Source of the DNA: Paenibacillus glycinis
GTDB taxonomy: Bacteria; Bacillota; Bacilli; Paenibacillales; Paenibacillaceae
Reading direction: 5' to 3'
DNA length: 64,000 bases
Assembly (NCBI RefSeq): GCF_009909185.1
Contig: NZ_JAAAMV010000019.1
Span: 1 to 64,000 of the forward strand
The notes beneath the pieces are model-generated. The model did no database searches. It saw only the letters and a list, made by a program, of their open reading frames with translations, and was not told the DNA's origin. This document shows, one piece after another, positions 17,752-27,015 of this stretch (position 1 is the stretch's first letter; each line of letters begins with the position of its first letter). The position numbers and the translations under genes are program-made.

Positions 17752-18423
17752 TTAAACGAGATTCGTCATTTGCAGGGCAGCGGAAGCCGCCTCTTTGAAT
17801 TCGTCGCCGCGGAACGACACGAGCGACAGCAGGAACAAGGCCGCCACGATGACGAAAACGCCCAGCCAAACGAAAGAGGAAATGCGCTGCGCGCGCGGGC
17901 CGATCGTGATCCCCCAGCTGACAAGGAATGCCCACATGCCGTTGCTGAAGTGGAACGTCGCCGCGATAACCCCGATGATGTAAAGCACGAAGTAGAAGCC
18001 GTTCGACGTGATCGTATGCATCTGGTCGCCAAGCTGCTCGTGCGTGACGTTGCCGATCATGACTTGGAATCGCGTTTGGTACAGATGCCAGAAAATAAAG
18101 ATGAACGTAATCACGCCCGAAATCCGCTGCAGCATGAACGCCCAGTTGCGGCCGTATTGGAATCGGCCAGTGTTCAGGTTGGACTGGTATGCCACGTACA
18201 GGCCATATACCCCGTGGAACAGCAGCGGCAGCCAGATGCCGAACAGCTCCAGGAAGAAGACCAGCGGCAGATCGTTCAAAAACTTGACGCTGTCCTTGAA
18301 CCCCTGCGCCCCCTTCTCGTAAGCCGAATAGTTCGTTATCATGTGTTCGATAAGGAACAGGCCGAGCGGGATAACTCCGAGCAAGGAGTGGATCTTGCGC
18401 GATAAATACGAATTTCCTTTCAT
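17752..18423 (-). CDS. sdhC: Succinate dehydrogenase cytochrome b558 subunit
   Basis: SdhC (223 aa) is the five-helix, diheme membrane anchor of Bacillus-type succinate:menaquinone reductase. His residues in hydrophobic segments (RKIHSLLG, LIEHMI, LLFHGVYG, FWHLYQ, FHFSNG) are the heme-ligand candidates. I chose ATG 18423, 12 bases after AAAGGAG, because the sequence from MKGNSYLSRK onward matches the family; an upstream ATG would add a poor leader. It is the first gene of the operon, with a promoter at 18490-18518. Confidence 0.93.
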   Translation of the reverse strand: MKGNSYLSRKIHSLLGVIPLGLFLIEHMITNYSAYEKGAQGFKDSVKFLNDLPLVFFLELFGIWLPLLFHGVYGLYVAYQSNLNTGRFQYGRNWAFMLQRISGVITFIFIFWHLYQTRFQVMIGNVTHEQLGDQMHTITSNGFYFVLYIIGVIAATFHFSNGMWAFLVSWGITIGPRAQRISSFVWLGVFVIVAALFLLSLVSFRGDEFKEAASAALQMTNLV

Positions 18424-18489
18424 AACGTAAACGTTCTCCTTTCCAAACTGTGGGGTTGCATTCGCCATTATTCGCCAAAACCATTCTCC

Positions 18490-18518
18490 ATTGTAACCCT
18501 CGCCCAAAAAGGCGTCAA
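18490..18518 (-). promoter_or_regulatory. Sigma-A promoter of sdhCAB
   Basis: On the minus strand TTGACG (18513-18518) and TACAAT (18490-18495) are 17 bases apart. Confidence 0.75.
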
Positions 18519-18606
18519 CAAGGTTTCTTCCCTGTAATCAGGACGGAAATCGATACGCGTGAAAATCCATCCAGCTCAAATAACGATTTACACATAATGG
18601 TCACAT

Positions 18607-18636
18607 TTCACATGATACTCCTTTTGCGCTTATAAT
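18607..18636 (+). promoter_or_regulatory. Promoter of the LysR gene divergent from sdh
   Basis: TTCACA (18607-18612) and TATAAT (18631-18636) are 18 bases apart on the plus strand. Confidence 0.65.
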
Positions 18637-18711
18637 GGAATTGCTTATTATTCATTAAAAGTTATAACCAATTTGCATATGTACCTTAAAACGAAGGTGG
18701 TAATCTCCCCT

Positions 18712-19605
18712 ATGCTCGAAGAATTGAATATGTTCGCCGTCGTCGTCGAACAGTCCAGCATGAACAAAGCGTCAGCCGCGCTGAACCTCTCCCAGCCCGC
18801 GCTTTCGCGGAAAATCGCCAAGCTGGAGCAGGAGCTCGGCGCGCTGCTCTTCCGCCGGATCGGCAAGCGGCTCGAGCTGACGCGCATCGGCCAGCTTACG
18901 TACGATTATGCGGTGGAGGCGGGTCAGCAGCATCTGCGGTTCCTCAAGCTGCTCGCGGAATACAAGCATACCGGACGCACCACGTTCACGATCGGCGCCA
19001 GCTTGACGACCCTGCAGACGTCGCTGCCCGATCTGATCCAGGCGCTGACCGCGCACAGCCCCGAGCTCGACATCAAGGCGATTACCGGCAAAACGCATGA
19101 AATCGTCACCCTCGTTCGCGAGCATAAGGCCGATCTCGGCATCGTCGCCTCCCGGATCGACGACGCGCAGCTCAATTGCGTCCCACTCTTCGACGACCAT
19201 CTCGTGCTCGTGCTGCCGCGCAACCATCTTATAATGGAGAAACACGCGCCGGTCATCACCGATTTGAACGGCCTGCCGATGATTCTGTTCTCCAAGGGAA
19301 CGTGGTACCGGATCCTCACGGACGAGCTGTTCGAGAAATACCGCCTGCTGCCCGACGTCCGCATGGAAATCGACTCGTTCGAGGCCATACTTCGGCTGCT
19401 GCATACGTGCCGCGCCGCGACGCTCCTGCCCAAATCGTATTTGCGCCCGCAGATGCTGGCCGACAACGACCTGCAGGTCGTGCCGATCCCGGAACTCGAG
19501 GAGTCGAAACGCACGACTTCGCTCATTTTCGATCATTCGGAAAGCATGAGTCCCGCGGTTCGGCTGTGGATCGACGAGATGGCTTCCCATTACAAGCAAG
19601 TATAA
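18712..19605 (+). CDS. LysR-family transcriptional regulator
   Basis: This 297-residue LysR protein has an N-terminal HTH (SSMNKASAALNLSQPALSRK, residues 16-35) and an effector-binding domain from about residue 90. I chose ATG 18712 because AAGGTGG lies just upstream; the open frame extends 39 bases further without support. It is divergent from sdhCAB with a 288-base gap holding both promoters, so control of sdh is possible but unproven. A terminator follows. The effector is unknown. Confidence 0.9.
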   Translation: MLEELNMFAVVVEQSSMNKASAALNLSQPALSRKIAKLEQELGALLFRRIGKRLELTRIGQLTYDYAVEAGQQHLRFLKLLAEYKHTGRTTFTIGASLTTLQTSLPDLIQALTAHSPELDIKAITGKTHEIVTLVREHKADLGIVASRIDDAQLNCVPLFDDHLVLVLPRNHLIMEKHAPVITDLNGLPMILFSKGTWYRILTDELFEKYRLLPDVRMEIDSFEAILRLLHTCRAATLLPKSYLRPQMLADNDLQVVPIPELEESKRTTSLIFDHSESMSPAVRLWIDEMASHYKQV

Positions 19606-19615
19606 ACTGGAATAG

Positions 19616-19645
19616 AGACAGGATCGCAGGGGTCCTGTCTTTATT
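19616..19645 (+). terminator. Terminator of the LysR gene
   Basis: GACAGGA and TCCTGTC pair around an 8-base loop, followed by TTTATTGTTT. Confidence 0.75.
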
Positions 19646-19901
19646 GTTTGCCAATTTTCGTATCCAATACCATGGATGATTCCCGCGGCGCGGCCGATGA
19701 TAAGAAGGAACGGATTTTCGTCTTCCCCGCTTCCGATTGACGTGTTAATGCCGCGATTCCGCGAATATGAATATGACAAGCGTTACTGCCGCGGGGACGG
19801 CCTGCGGCGCCGCTTCAAAGCATGGATAATCCTGCCGGGGTTATGTTAAGGTAAGCTAGTATGCGATCGCGATCGAAGAATTTGAACGAACGAGGTGCCG
19901 G

Positions 19902-21536
19902 ATGGATTCGTTGCAGCTAAAGCCGAATTGGACATTGTACGGTTGGTTGGCCGGAATTGGACTCCTTATTTATTTGCTCATTCAAATCATCCCCTCGACG
20001 GCGGACTCGTTCTTCTCCAGCAACAGCGAGCCGGTCATCGAGAAGAGCGCGGCGGAGGAAACGGCGGCGGCCTTCGTGCAGAAGCAGTTCGCGAGCCGGC
20101 CCGAGCGCGTGCACGCCGTCCATCAATCGGACAGCCTGCTATACGGCTACCTGGAGAAGAACAAGCTGACCCGCAGCTATGAAGACAAATACGACAAAAC
20201 GCTGCCGACCGACACCTTTCAAGTCACCGCCGACATGCCGGACGACAGCGTCGTATTCGTCTATATCCACATGCAGAAAGGCACGGTCGTCGCCTGGAAC
20301 AGGCTGAACGAATCGCAGGCTTCGCCCGCCGAAGGCAAGGAATTGACCGATACCGCGCTGTCGTTCGCCGCTTCCAAGGGCTATAACCAGGCAAACCTCA
20401 AGGTCTACCGGACGTATCCGGATACCGGCCGGATCGTCTTCGAACAAACGGCTTCCGACGTCGGGCAAGCAAAACTGCAGATCGACATTCGCAGCGAGAA
20501 GCTGACGGACGGCAGCTTCAGGATCACTTCGTTCAAGCCGCATTACGTCGTGCCGGACAGCTATGCCGACTACGTGAACAAGCAGAAAAGCCTTGCGAAT
20601 TATTTATCGACCATCGGCAGCTTGTTCCTCTCGTTCGTCCTGTTTATCTTGGCCATCATCTATGCGTCGCTTTACCGGAAACACAGCTCGTTCCTGCGGG
20701 GAATCGTCGTTTCCCTGCTGTTCCTCGGCATGTATCTCGTCAACGACATCAATATGAAGGACGGACTGCTGGCCGGTTACGGCGAATCGACCGACGGCAA
20801 CGTGCTCGCGGCCGCGGCCGTCATCGTCACCTGCCTCGTTACCGTGGTCATGGCGCTGGCCGTGTACTTCTCGCTCGTCGGCGGAGACGGCCTGTGGAAA
20901 TCGATGGGGCGCAACCTGTGGCCGCGCTTCGGCCAGTCGGGTTACGGCGAATACGTATGGCGCAGCATGTGGCTCGGCTATTTGACCGCCTTCGCGCTGC
21001 TCGGGCTGCAGACGATCATTTTCATCGTCCTCATGAAGGTGTACGGTTCTTGGGCCACGACCGACGTGACGCAATCGACGTACAACCTGGCGATCCCATG
21101 GGCCTTCCCGCTGCTCGCCTGGTGCGCCGCCATCTCGGAAGAAGCCGTGTTCCGCTTGTTCGGCATCGGGCTGATGAAGCGCTGGTTCAAAAATTCGTTC
21201 GTCGCTTCGCTGATTCCGACGATCATCTGGGCGCTCGGCCATGTCACGTATCCGATCTTCCCGTCGACGACCCGGCTGCTGGAGTTGACGATCATCGGCC
21301 TCGTCTTCAGCTTCATGTTCCTGCGCTTCGGCTTCATTACCGTGCTGTTCGCGCATGCGGTGTTCGACAGCACCATGATGGCCATCTCGCTGATGTTCAT
21401 GGGCGACGCCGGCGACGTGCTGGTCGGCATCGTCTACATCGTCCTGCCGATTCCGATCGCTTGGCTCTTCCGGATCTGGGACAAAAAAAGACGGCCGAGA
21501 CCGTCTAGGACGGCTCCTCCCTCAATGCTTCGATAA
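19902..21536 (+). CDS. CPBP-family intramembrane metalloprotease
   Basis: This 544-residue membrane protein ends in a CPBP (Abi/CAAX-like) domain. The three motifs are ISEEAVFR (EExxxR, near residue 410), a His in ALGHVTYP and FAHAVFDS. One N-terminal helix is followed by about 190 extracytoplasmic residues with a repeat-like fold, then about nine more helices. Bacterial CPBP proteins act in membrane proteolysis or bacteriocin self-immunity; no bacteriocin genes are adjacent. GAGGTG precedes the ATG. Its last 32 bases overlap the uvrC 3' end, including the uvrC terminator. Confidence 0.85.
   Translation: MDSLQLKPNWTLYGWLAGIGLLIYLLIQIIPSTADSFFSSNSEPVIEKSAAEETAAAFVQKQFASRPERVHAVHQSDSLLYGYLEKNKLTRSYEDKYDKTLPTDTFQVTADMPDDSVVFVYIHMQKGTVVAWNRLNESQASPAEGKELTDTALSFAASKGYNQANLKVYRTYPDTGRIVFEQTASDVGQAKLQIDIRSEKLTDGSFRITSFKPHYVVPDSYADYVNKQKSLANYLSTIGSLFLSFVLFILAIIYASLYRKHSSFLRGIVVSLLFLGMYLVNDINMKDGLLAGYGESTDGNVLAAAAVIVTCLVTVVMALAVYFSLVGGDGLWKSMGRNLWPRFGQSGYGEYVWRSMWLGYLTAFALLGLQTIIFIVLMKVYGSWATTDVTQSTYNLAIPWAFPLLAWCAAISEEAVFRLFGIGLMKRWFKNSFVASLIPTIIWALGHVTYPIFPSTTRLLELTIIGLVFSFMFLRFGFITVLFAHAVFDSTMMAISLMFMGDAGDVLVGIVYIVLPIPIAWLFRIWDKKRRPRPSRTAPPSMLR
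21482..21506 (-). terminator. uvrC terminator inside the CPBP gene
   Basis: On the minus strand AGACGG / CCGTCT is followed by seven T. The uvrC stop codon is part of the stem, and the element lies within the final codons of the convergent CPBP gene. Confidence 0.75.
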
Positions 21537-23511
21537 TTTGCGCGGCGAGCTTCTCGCCGATGGACAGCGGCCGGAAATCTTCGATTCCGGCCTCTTTTAT
21601 TTTTTTGATCGAGCCGAAATGCTTCAGCAGCGCTTTCCGGCGCTTCTCGCCGATGCCCGGAATCGCGTCCAGGCGCGACGCCACCATCGACTTGCCCCGC
21701 TGCTCGCGGTGGAAGGTGATGGCGAAACGGTGCACCTCGTCCTGGATCCGCTGCAGCAGGTAGAACGCCTGGCTGTCGCGGGCGAGCGGAACGACCTCGG
21801 GCGGATCGCCCGTCATGAGCTGCGCCGTCTTATGCTTGGCGTCCTTGACGAGGCCGCATACCGGAACGAGCAAGCCGAGCTCGTTCTCCAGCACGTCCAG
21901 CGCGGCGGAGATCTGTCCCCGCCCGCCGTCGACGATGATGAGATCCGGCATTTGCAGGCCTTCCTTCAGCACGCGTTCGTAGCGCCGGCGGATGACTTCC
22001 CGCATCGTCTCGTAATCGTCCGGGCCTTTGACGGTCTTGATCTTGTACTTGCGGTATTCCTTCTTATCCGGCTTGCCGTCCGTGAAGACGACCATCGCCG
22101 ATACGGGATCCGTGCCTTGGATGTTGGAGTTATCGAATGCCTCGATACGGCTGACCTGCGCCATTCCGATCGCTTCGGCCAATCCTTCGGCCGCTTTGAA
22201 CGTGCGGTCCTCATCCCGTTCGATCAGTTTGAATTTCTCCTCCAGCGTCATCTTGGCATTGTGCACGGCCATTGCGACGACGTCTTTCTTGCGCCCGCGC
22301 TGCGGAATGAACACCTTCACTTTCAACCATTTTTGCAGGGAATTCCGCAGCTCTTCCTCCGGCGAGCCGGCTGCATGGTTGTCGGCATCCCCCGCCTCGT
22401 CCTCCTGCGCGGACTCAAGCGCGGCGTCGCCTTCCATGTAGGATTCCCGCGACTCCGCCGCTATCGGGTCCGGCAGCCTGGCGGGCGCTGCCTCGGCGTC
22501 GCCTTCCGACTCCAGTCCCGCTTCGCCTGCCTGCAGCGCCGCCGGCAGGAAAACCTCCTTCGGCAGCGCCGGGTTCTCCGAATAATACTGCGTCACGAAC
22601 GTCATGAAATCATCGTAAGCATTGCCGTAATACGGAAACATCGTCGCCCGGCGTTCGATCAGCTTGCCCTGCCGCATGTACATGATCTGCACGCACATCC
22701 AGCCTTTATCGACCGAGAATCCGAACACGTCGCGGTCCATCGCGTCGTTCATCGTGATCTTCTGCTTCTCCATGACGGCGTCGATCGCGATGATCTGATC
22801 GCGGAATTCCTTCGCGCGCTCGAACTCCATCTGTTCGGCCGCGGCCTCCATCTTGGACTGCAGCGCCTTCTTCACTTCGTCGTGGCCGCCGCCCAGGAAA
22901 CGGGTGATCTCCTGCACCATCGCCTCGTACGTGCCCGGCGCGATGTCGAATTCGCAAGGCGCCACGCATTGGCCCATGTGGTAATACAAGCACACTTTGT
23001 CCGGCAGCGTACCGCATTTGCGCAGCGGATACAGCCGGTCGAGCAGCTTCTTGGTCTGCTGGGCAGCGAACGCGTTCGGATACGGACCGAAATATTTGCC
23101 CTTGTCCTTCACGATGCGCCGCGTCACCTCGAGCTTCGGATGCGCCTCGCTCGTGATCTTGATATACGGAAACGACTTGTCGTCCTTCAGCAGCACGTTG
23201 TATCTCGGGTGATACTGCTTGATCAGATTGCACTCCAGGATGAGCGCCTCCATGTTGCTGGACGTGACGATATATTCGAAATCGCGGATCAGCGACACGA
23301 GCCGCAGCGTCTTGCCGTTATGGCTGCCGTTGAAATACGACCGCACGCGATTCTTGAGCACCTTCGCTTTGCCGACATAGATGATGGTTCCGCCGGCGTC
23401 CTTCATTAAATAACAGCCCGGCTGATCCGGCAGCAGCGCCAGCTTGCTGCGTATCCGCTCTTCCGCGAGACGCCTGTCGGCGGCCGTCTCGTTTGCTTGG
23501 TGTTCCCCCAT
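21505..23511 (-). CDS. uvrC: Excinuclease ABC subunit C
   Basis: UvrC makes both incisions in nucleotide excision repair. Visible parts are the GIY-YIG nuclease (QPGCYLMKD then IIYVGKAK, residues 31-50), the Cys cluster [13 protein letters not shown], the UVR motif ([15 protein letters not shown], around 227), the RNase H-like nuclease (FDNSNIQGT and [11 protein letters not shown]) and C-terminal HhH motifs. Length is 668 aa, longer than the roughly 600 usual, because of an acidic, Ala/Glu/Asp-rich insert at about 327-385. I chose ATG 23511, after GGGAGGAGG, rather than the longer open frame. Confidence 0.96.
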   Translation of the reverse strand: MGEHQANETAADRRLAEERIRSKLALLPDQPGCYLMKDAGGTIIYVGKAKVLKNRVRSYFNGSHNGKTLRLVSLIRDFEYIVTSSNMEALILECNLIKQYHPRYNVLLKDDKSFPYIKITSEAHPKLEVTRRIVKDKGKYFGPYPNAFAAQQTKKLLDRLYPLRKCGTLPDKVCLYYHMGQCVAPCEFDIAPGTYEAMVQEITRFLGGGHDEVKKALQSKMEAAAEQMEFERAKEFRDQIIAIDAVMEKQKITMNDAMDRDVFGFSVDKGWMCVQIMYMRQGKLIERRATMFPYYGNAYDDFMTFVTQYYSENPALPKEVFLPAALQAGEAGLESEGDAEAAPARLPDPIAAESRESYMEGDAALESAQEDEAGDADNHAAGSPEEELRNSLQKWLKVKVFIPQRGRKKDVVAMAVHNAKMTLEEKFKLIERDEDRTFKAAEGLAEAIGMAQVSRIEAFDNSNIQGTDPVSAMVVFTDGKPDKKEYRKYKIKTVKGPDDYETMREVIRRRYERVLKEGLQMPDLIIVDGGRGQISAALDVLENELGLLVPVCGLVKDAKHKTAQLMTGDPPEVVPLARDSQAFYLLQRIQDEVHRFAITFHREQRGKSMVASRLDAIPGIGEKRRKALLKHFGSIKKIKEAGIEDFRPLSIGEKLAAQIIEALREEPS

Positions 23512-23640
23512 TCTCGTCCTCCTCCCGGACTTTCGTTGACTCTTATTGTACCACACGCACGTTCGTTTTGCGGCGGCGGAAGTGGGCGGGCCATCGGCTC
23601 GCAAGCTGAAATCGTCCTCAATTTTGTCACGTTCTGCGCC

Positions 23641-23670
23641 TTTACAATTATTCTGAAAGTTGGGTATACT
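23641..23670 (+). promoter_or_regulatory. Promoter of yqzM
   Basis: TTTACA (23641-23646) and TATACT (23665-23670) are 18 bases apart. Confidence 0.6.
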
Positions 23671-23709
23671 ATGGGGAGCAATGTCGCCCCAGAGGAGGAA
23701 AATGAATAC

Positions 23710-23856
23710 ATGGAAAATGTAAGAGATCCACGCGAGCATTTAAATGAGGAGCCTCGCGATGATTTGTTCGACGTCGCAATGGGCTTCGGCGGGTTCTTCG
23801 GTATTCTGTTCGTTATTTTCGCCGTTGCGGTGATCATTAAATTCGCGATATCGTAA
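23710..23856 (+). CDS. yqzM: YqzM-like small membrane protein
   Basis: This 48-residue protein has an acidic N-terminus and one C-terminal hydrophobic helix ([20 protein letters not shown]). It resembles the YqzM family of Bacillus, whose function is unknown. AGAGGAGGAAAA lies 11 bases before the ATG, and a promoter precedes it. The in-frame extension upstream to 23497 has no ribosome-binding site and overlaps uvrC. Confidence 0.75.
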   Translation: MENVRDPREHLNEEPRDDLFDVAMGFGGFFGILFVIFAVAVIIKFAIS

Positions 23857-23919
23857 TCATTGGCCTTGTTTCGGCAGCCAGCCGGAGCAGGGTCATTTTC
23901 GTTATTTGGAAGCCTGCCG

Positions 23920-23948
23920 TTGACAAACGGCCCGCTTCGGCATAAAAT
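23920..23948 (+). promoter_or_regulatory. Consensus promoter of the rsgA-like leader
   Basis: A perfect TTGACA (23920-23925) and TAAAAT (23943-23948) are 17 bases apart. The transcript should begin near 23955. Confidence 0.85.
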
Positions 23949-23982
23949 GGCAACAACAACTACTTGAGGAGGCTGATGTCGT

Positions 23983-24051
23983 ATGGTGAACTTTACTTCG
24001 ATTGTTTCGATAACGGAAATCGCATACGCATCGGTCTCGGTCGAATCATAG
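23983..24051 (+). CDS. Leader peptide upstream of the rsgA-like gene (22 aa)
   Basis: An AGGAGG at 23967-23972 lies 10 bases before ATG 23983, which opens a 22-codon frame ending at TAG 24049-24051. The peptide is MVNFTSIVSITEIAYASVSV followed by ES. It is the first thing translated from a strong promoter and is followed by two terminator hairpins before the GTPase gene. I infer a regulatory leader. An ATG at 23976 in another frame is only 3 bases from the AGGAGG and is less likely. Confidence 0.55.
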   Translation: MVNFTSIVSITEIAYASVSVES

Positions 24052-24083
24052 AAGGAACGGCGTTATTTCGTCGTTCTTACAGT

Positions 24084-24124
24084 AGCCGCAGGGAACCGGA
24101 TGCTCCGGTTTCCTGCGGCTTTTC
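24084..24124 (+). terminator. Leader terminator 1 before the rsgA-like gene
   Basis: A 17-base stem (24084-24100 with 24104-24120, one G-U pair) is followed by TTTTCTGT. It starts 33 bases after the leader peptide stop. Confidence 0.8.
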
Positions 24125-24177
24125 TGTCGTTCGGAGGATGTCGCTGCCGTCACATCGGCAGCCTGTCCTTCATTCGC

Positions 24178-24211
24178 AGACCGCGGGAGCTCCTCTCCTG
24201 CGGTCTTTTTG
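24178..24211 (+). terminator. Leader terminator 2 before the rsgA-like gene
   Basis: A 12-base stem (24178-24189 with 24195-24206) is followed by five T. Terminators 1 and 2 share the tail GTCGTTCG, which suggests duplication. Confidence 0.8.
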
Positions 24212-24277
24212 TCGTTCGTATAACACGTGTTCGCATCCAAACCAATTCCAATTTCAATATAAAAGGGGTTATCCGAT

Positions 24278-25483
24278 TTGAAATTCATGCCAAACGGCCA
24301 TTCCGCAAGCCCAGATCTCGAGCAACAATCCGAACAACCAACCAATTTCGGCGAATGCCGGGATGCTGACAATATTAACGCCGGCAATGCCGCCGCAAGC
24401 GACCCGACGCTTCGGGCTTTGGGCTGGAGCTCGCAGTGGCAGCATCTGTTCGATGCGGCACCCAAACCGATCGGCGGACTCGTGCCTGCCCGCGTCACGG
24501 CACAGTTCACGAATCAATACCGCATCGGCGCGGGCGAAGGCGAGTTCTCCGCGGAAGTAAGCGGCAAATTCCAATTTCAGGCCGCCTCCCGCAGCGATTT
24601 CCCGGCCGTCGGGGACTGGGTCGTCGCGCAGCCGCTGCCCGGCGAGCGCCGCGCCGTCATTCACGGCGTCCTCCCGCGCCGCACCGCGATGATCCGCAGA
24701 GCGGCGGGCAGCGTGCCGGAGGAACAGGTGATCGGCACCAACATCGACATTTTGTTCATCGTCAACGCGCTTAACGGCGACTATAACGTCCGCAAAATCG
24801 AACGCTACCTCGTTGCCGCCTGGGAGAGCGGGTCCGCGCCGATCGTGCTGCTGACGAAAGCGGACTTGTGCGAGGACGTGCAGAGCCGGATCGCCGAGGT
24901 GGCGTCGGCTGCCCCCGGCGTACCGGTGCACGCGGTAAGCGCCATCGAGGATCAAGGCAGGCAGGCGCTGCTGCCTTATCTCCAACCGGGCCGCACCATC
25001 GCCGTCACCGGTTCGTCCGGCGCCGGCAAGTCGACGCTGCTCAATTGGTTGGCGGGCGAAGAGCGGCAAACGGTGCAAGGCGTCCGCGAGGACGACGCGC
25101 GGGGACGCCATACGACGACGCACCGCGAGTTGTTCCCGCTTCCCGGCGGCTTCATCATGATGGATACGCCCGGCATGCGGGAGCTGCAGCTGTGGGAATC
25201 GGAATCCGGCTGGCAGGAAGCTTTCGCCGAAATCGAAGCGCTCGCCGCTTCATGCCGCTTTCGCGACTGCCGGCATGAAGCGGAGCTCGGCTGCGCCGTC
25301 AAAAATGCGCTTCGCGACGGCACGCTCGACGAGCATCGCTACGCCAGCTACAAGAAGACCGGCCGCGAGCTCGCGCGCCAAGCGCGCAAAGAGAAGTCCG
25401 TGACGATGCGCGCCAAGAAAAGCGCGGATAAACGGCAAGGCGCGCGAACGAACGACGTTCGCAGATCGATGGAGCAAGATTGA
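24278..25483 (+). CDS. rsgA: Ribosome small-subunit-dependent GTPase A (RsgA family)
   Basis: This 401-residue circularly permuted GTPase belongs to the RsgA/YloQ family, which acts in late 30S maturation. After an OB-like region come G4 (LLTKADL), G5 (AVSAIED), G1 (GSSGAGKST) and G3 (DTPG), then the zinc knuckle CRFRDCRHEAELGC. The N-terminus has about 40 extra residues rich in Asn, Gln and Ala, and the C-terminus is Lys/Arg-rich. I chose TTG 24278 because AAGGGG is 10 bases upstream, while the next ATG (24287) is too far. It sits behind a leader peptide and two terminators, unlike the usual housekeeping rsgA in a prkC/rpe cluster, so it may be a second paralog. Confidence 0.88.
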   Translation: MKFMPNGHSASPDLEQQSEQPTNFGECRDADNINAGNAAASDPTLRALGWSSQWQHLFDAAPKPIGGLVPARVTAQFTNQYRIGAGEGEFSAEVSGKFQFQAASRSDFPAVGDWVVAQPLPGERRAVIHGVLPRRTAMIRRAAGSVPEEQVIGTNIDILFIVNALNGDYNVRKIERYLVAAWESGSAPIVLLTKADLCEDVQSRIAEVASAAPGVPVHAVSAIEDQGRQALLPYLQPGRTIAVTGSSGAGKSTLLNWLAGEERQTVQGVREDDARGRHTTTHRELFPLPGGFIMMDTPGMRELQLWESESGWQEAFAEIEALAASCRFRDCRHEAELGCAVKNALRDGTLDEHRYASYKKTGRELARQARKEKSVTMRAKKSADKRQGARTNDVRRSMEQD

Positions 25484-25520
25484 CCTCTAACAGGACGGCG
25501 CGTACGCCCCGATGATGAAC

Positions 25521-25548
25521 ATAAGCACGCTGCATGCAGCGTGCTTAT
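25521..25548. repeat. 28-bp perfect palindrome
   Basis: ATAAGCACGCTGCA is followed at once by its exact reverse complement. No T-run follows, so it is not an ordinary terminator. Confidence 0.9.
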
Positions 25549-25554
25549 ATTCCG

Positions 25555-25590
25555 CTAGATCCTCATGCGCGGCTAGATCTTCATGCACGG
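25555..25590 (+). repeat. Tandem duplication of an 18-bp unit
   Basis: Two adjacent copies of CTAGATCYTCATGCRCGG (25555-25572 and 25573-25590) differ at two positions. They lie just after the palindrome at 25521-25548. Confidence 0.85.
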
Positions 25591-25591
25591 C

Positions 25592-25642
25592 GAAAAAGCG
25601 TCCATATGCAAGGCTTATTCGCCGGGCAAATGGACGCTTTTT
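25592..25642. terminator. Bidirectional terminator after yezD
   Basis: AAAAAGCGTCCAT and ATGGACGCTTTTT pair across a long loop. It ends the sulfate operon on the minus strand and may also serve the rsgA-like gene. Confidence 0.75.
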
Positions 25643-25664
25643 ATGTGTGCGGCCGCCACTCGGG

Positions 25665-25883
25665 CTAGCCGTTTACTGCCTTAAGCTTGTCATTGCCGTT
25701 CTGCGCCTGCGGCTGGGATTGCTTCGCGGCATTCGTCTCGAAGCGTTTGCGCTCGGTTCTGTCGATCTGGACGACGCGGCCGTCATGAACGGTAATGAGA
25801 ACCGAACCGTATTCAAGCCCGTTCACCTGCGTTGCAATGCGCTCTAACCATTCTTGATCCAACACGATTGGCTTCGCCATCAT
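25665..25883 (-). CDS. yezD: YezD-family small protein (DUF2292)
   Basis: This 72-residue protein contains KPIVLDQEWLERI, LEYGSVLITVHDGRVVQIDR and then a polar Gln/Asn-rich tail. It matches the YezD/DUF2292 family, which is repeatedly found with sulfur-assimilation genes but has no assigned biochemical role. AGGAGGGG lies 5 bases before the first of two consecutive ATG codons. It is the last gene of the sulfate uptake operon, 65 bases after cysA. Confidence 0.83.
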   Translation of the reverse strand: MMAKPIVLDQEWLERIATQVNGLEYGSVLITVHDGRVVQIDRTERKRFETNAAKQSQPQAQNGNDKLKAVNG

Positions 25884-25948
25884 AAACCCCTCCTAGGTTG
25901 ATATACTTTTCCGCCCGCAGCCCCGGCACCGACGTCGGCGACGACAAG

Positions 25949-27013
25949 TCAGATATGCACCGGAAGCGGATCGACCTTGAGCGGATTTTCGACCATAGTC
26001 GCCGATTCGTCCGAAATAACGTATAACCGGTGAATGAGCACGGATACTTCCTCGCCCGGCTGAAGCGGTACCTGATCCAACGAGCGGTGCGCGGAAACCC
26101 GGTTGGCCCCGATTTCCACGTCCAGCTCCAGATGCGCGCCGCGGAAGAAAACATGGCGGACCTTGCCTTTCTCCGCCGCGGACGGGAACGCGATTTCTTC
26201 CTGGCGCCCGACCTCGACGAATTCGGGACGAATGATCGCCTTCGCTCCCGCCAGGCTTGCGGCATTCTCGAACCCGCGCAAGCTATTAGGCTGCTCAACC
26301 ACGCTGGAGTGGCCGATGAAGCCGGCGACGAAGGCCGTCCGCGGATCCGTGTAAATGTGGATCGGCGAGCCCTGCTGCTCCAATCTGCCCTGCTGCACGA
26401 TGAGCATCTCGTCGGCCACCTCGACCGCCTCGTCCTGATCGTGCGTGACGAAGATCGACGTAATGCCGAGCTCCGCGATCAGGCTCTTCAGCCAAGTGCG
26501 CAGCTCCTTGCGGACCTTGGCGTCGATCGCCGCGAACGGCTCATCCAGCAGCAGCAGCTCCGGCTTCGGCGCCAGCGCCCTGGCAAATGCAACCCGCTGC
26601 CGCTGACCGCCGGAGAGCTGATGCGGATACCTGTGCTCGAAGCCCCGAAGGCCGGTGAGTTCGAGCAGCTCGTTCACGCGTTCCTTGATCTCCGCTTTCC
26701 TCGCCTTCCGGATCGTCAAGCCGAAGGCGATGTTGTCGAACACGTTCATATGCTTGAATAACGCATAGTTCTGGAAGACGAATCCGATGCCGCGGAGCTG
26801 CGGCTTTACGTCGTTGACGCGCTGGCCGTTAATGAAGATATCGCCGGAATCCGGCGTTTCCAGCCCGGCCAAAATCCGAAGCAGCGTCGATTTGCCGCCG
26901 CCGCTCGGTCCCAGCAGGCCGATCAGCTTGCCGCGCTCGATCGTGAAGCTCACGTCCCGTACGGCTTGATGGGTGCCGAACGCCTTGTTCACGTTCCTGA
27001 CCTCGATGTGCAT
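25949..27013 (-). CDS. cysA: Sulfate/thiosulfate ABC transporter ATP-binding protein
   Basis: CysA (354 aa) energises sulfate import. Walker A is GPSGGGKST (residues 36-44), the ABC signature LSGGQRQR, Walker B LLLLDEPF, and the switch His is in FVTHDQDEA. A C-terminal TOBE-like region follows from about 240. The start at 27013 gives the standard family N-terminus MHIEVRNVNKAFG; the frame runs further upstream only as a shadow of cysW. It begins 2 bases after the cysW stop. Confidence 0.95.
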   Translation of the reverse strand: MHIEVRNVNKAFGTHQAVRDVSFTIERGKLIGLLGPSGGGKSTLLRILAGLETPDSGDIFINGQRVNDVKPQLRGIGFVFQNYALFKHMNVFDNIAFGLTIRKARKAEIKERVNELLELTGLRGFEHRYPHQLSGGQRQRVAFARALAPKPELLLLDEPFAAIDAKVRKELRTWLKSLIAELGITSIFVTHDQDEAVEVADEMLIVQQGRLEQQGSPIHIYTDPRTAFVAGFIGHSSVVEQPNSLRGFENAASLAGAKAIIRPEFVEVGRQEEIAFPSAAEKGKVRHVFFRGAHLELDVEIGANRVSAHRSLDQVPLQPGEEVSVLIHRLYVISDESATMVENPLKVDPLPVHI

Positions 27014-27015
27014 CC

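Noticed and set aside
21538-23409. A 623-codon open frame opposite uvrC
   Set aside because: Shadow of uvrC with low-complexity His/Leu/Arg composition and no ribosome-binding site.
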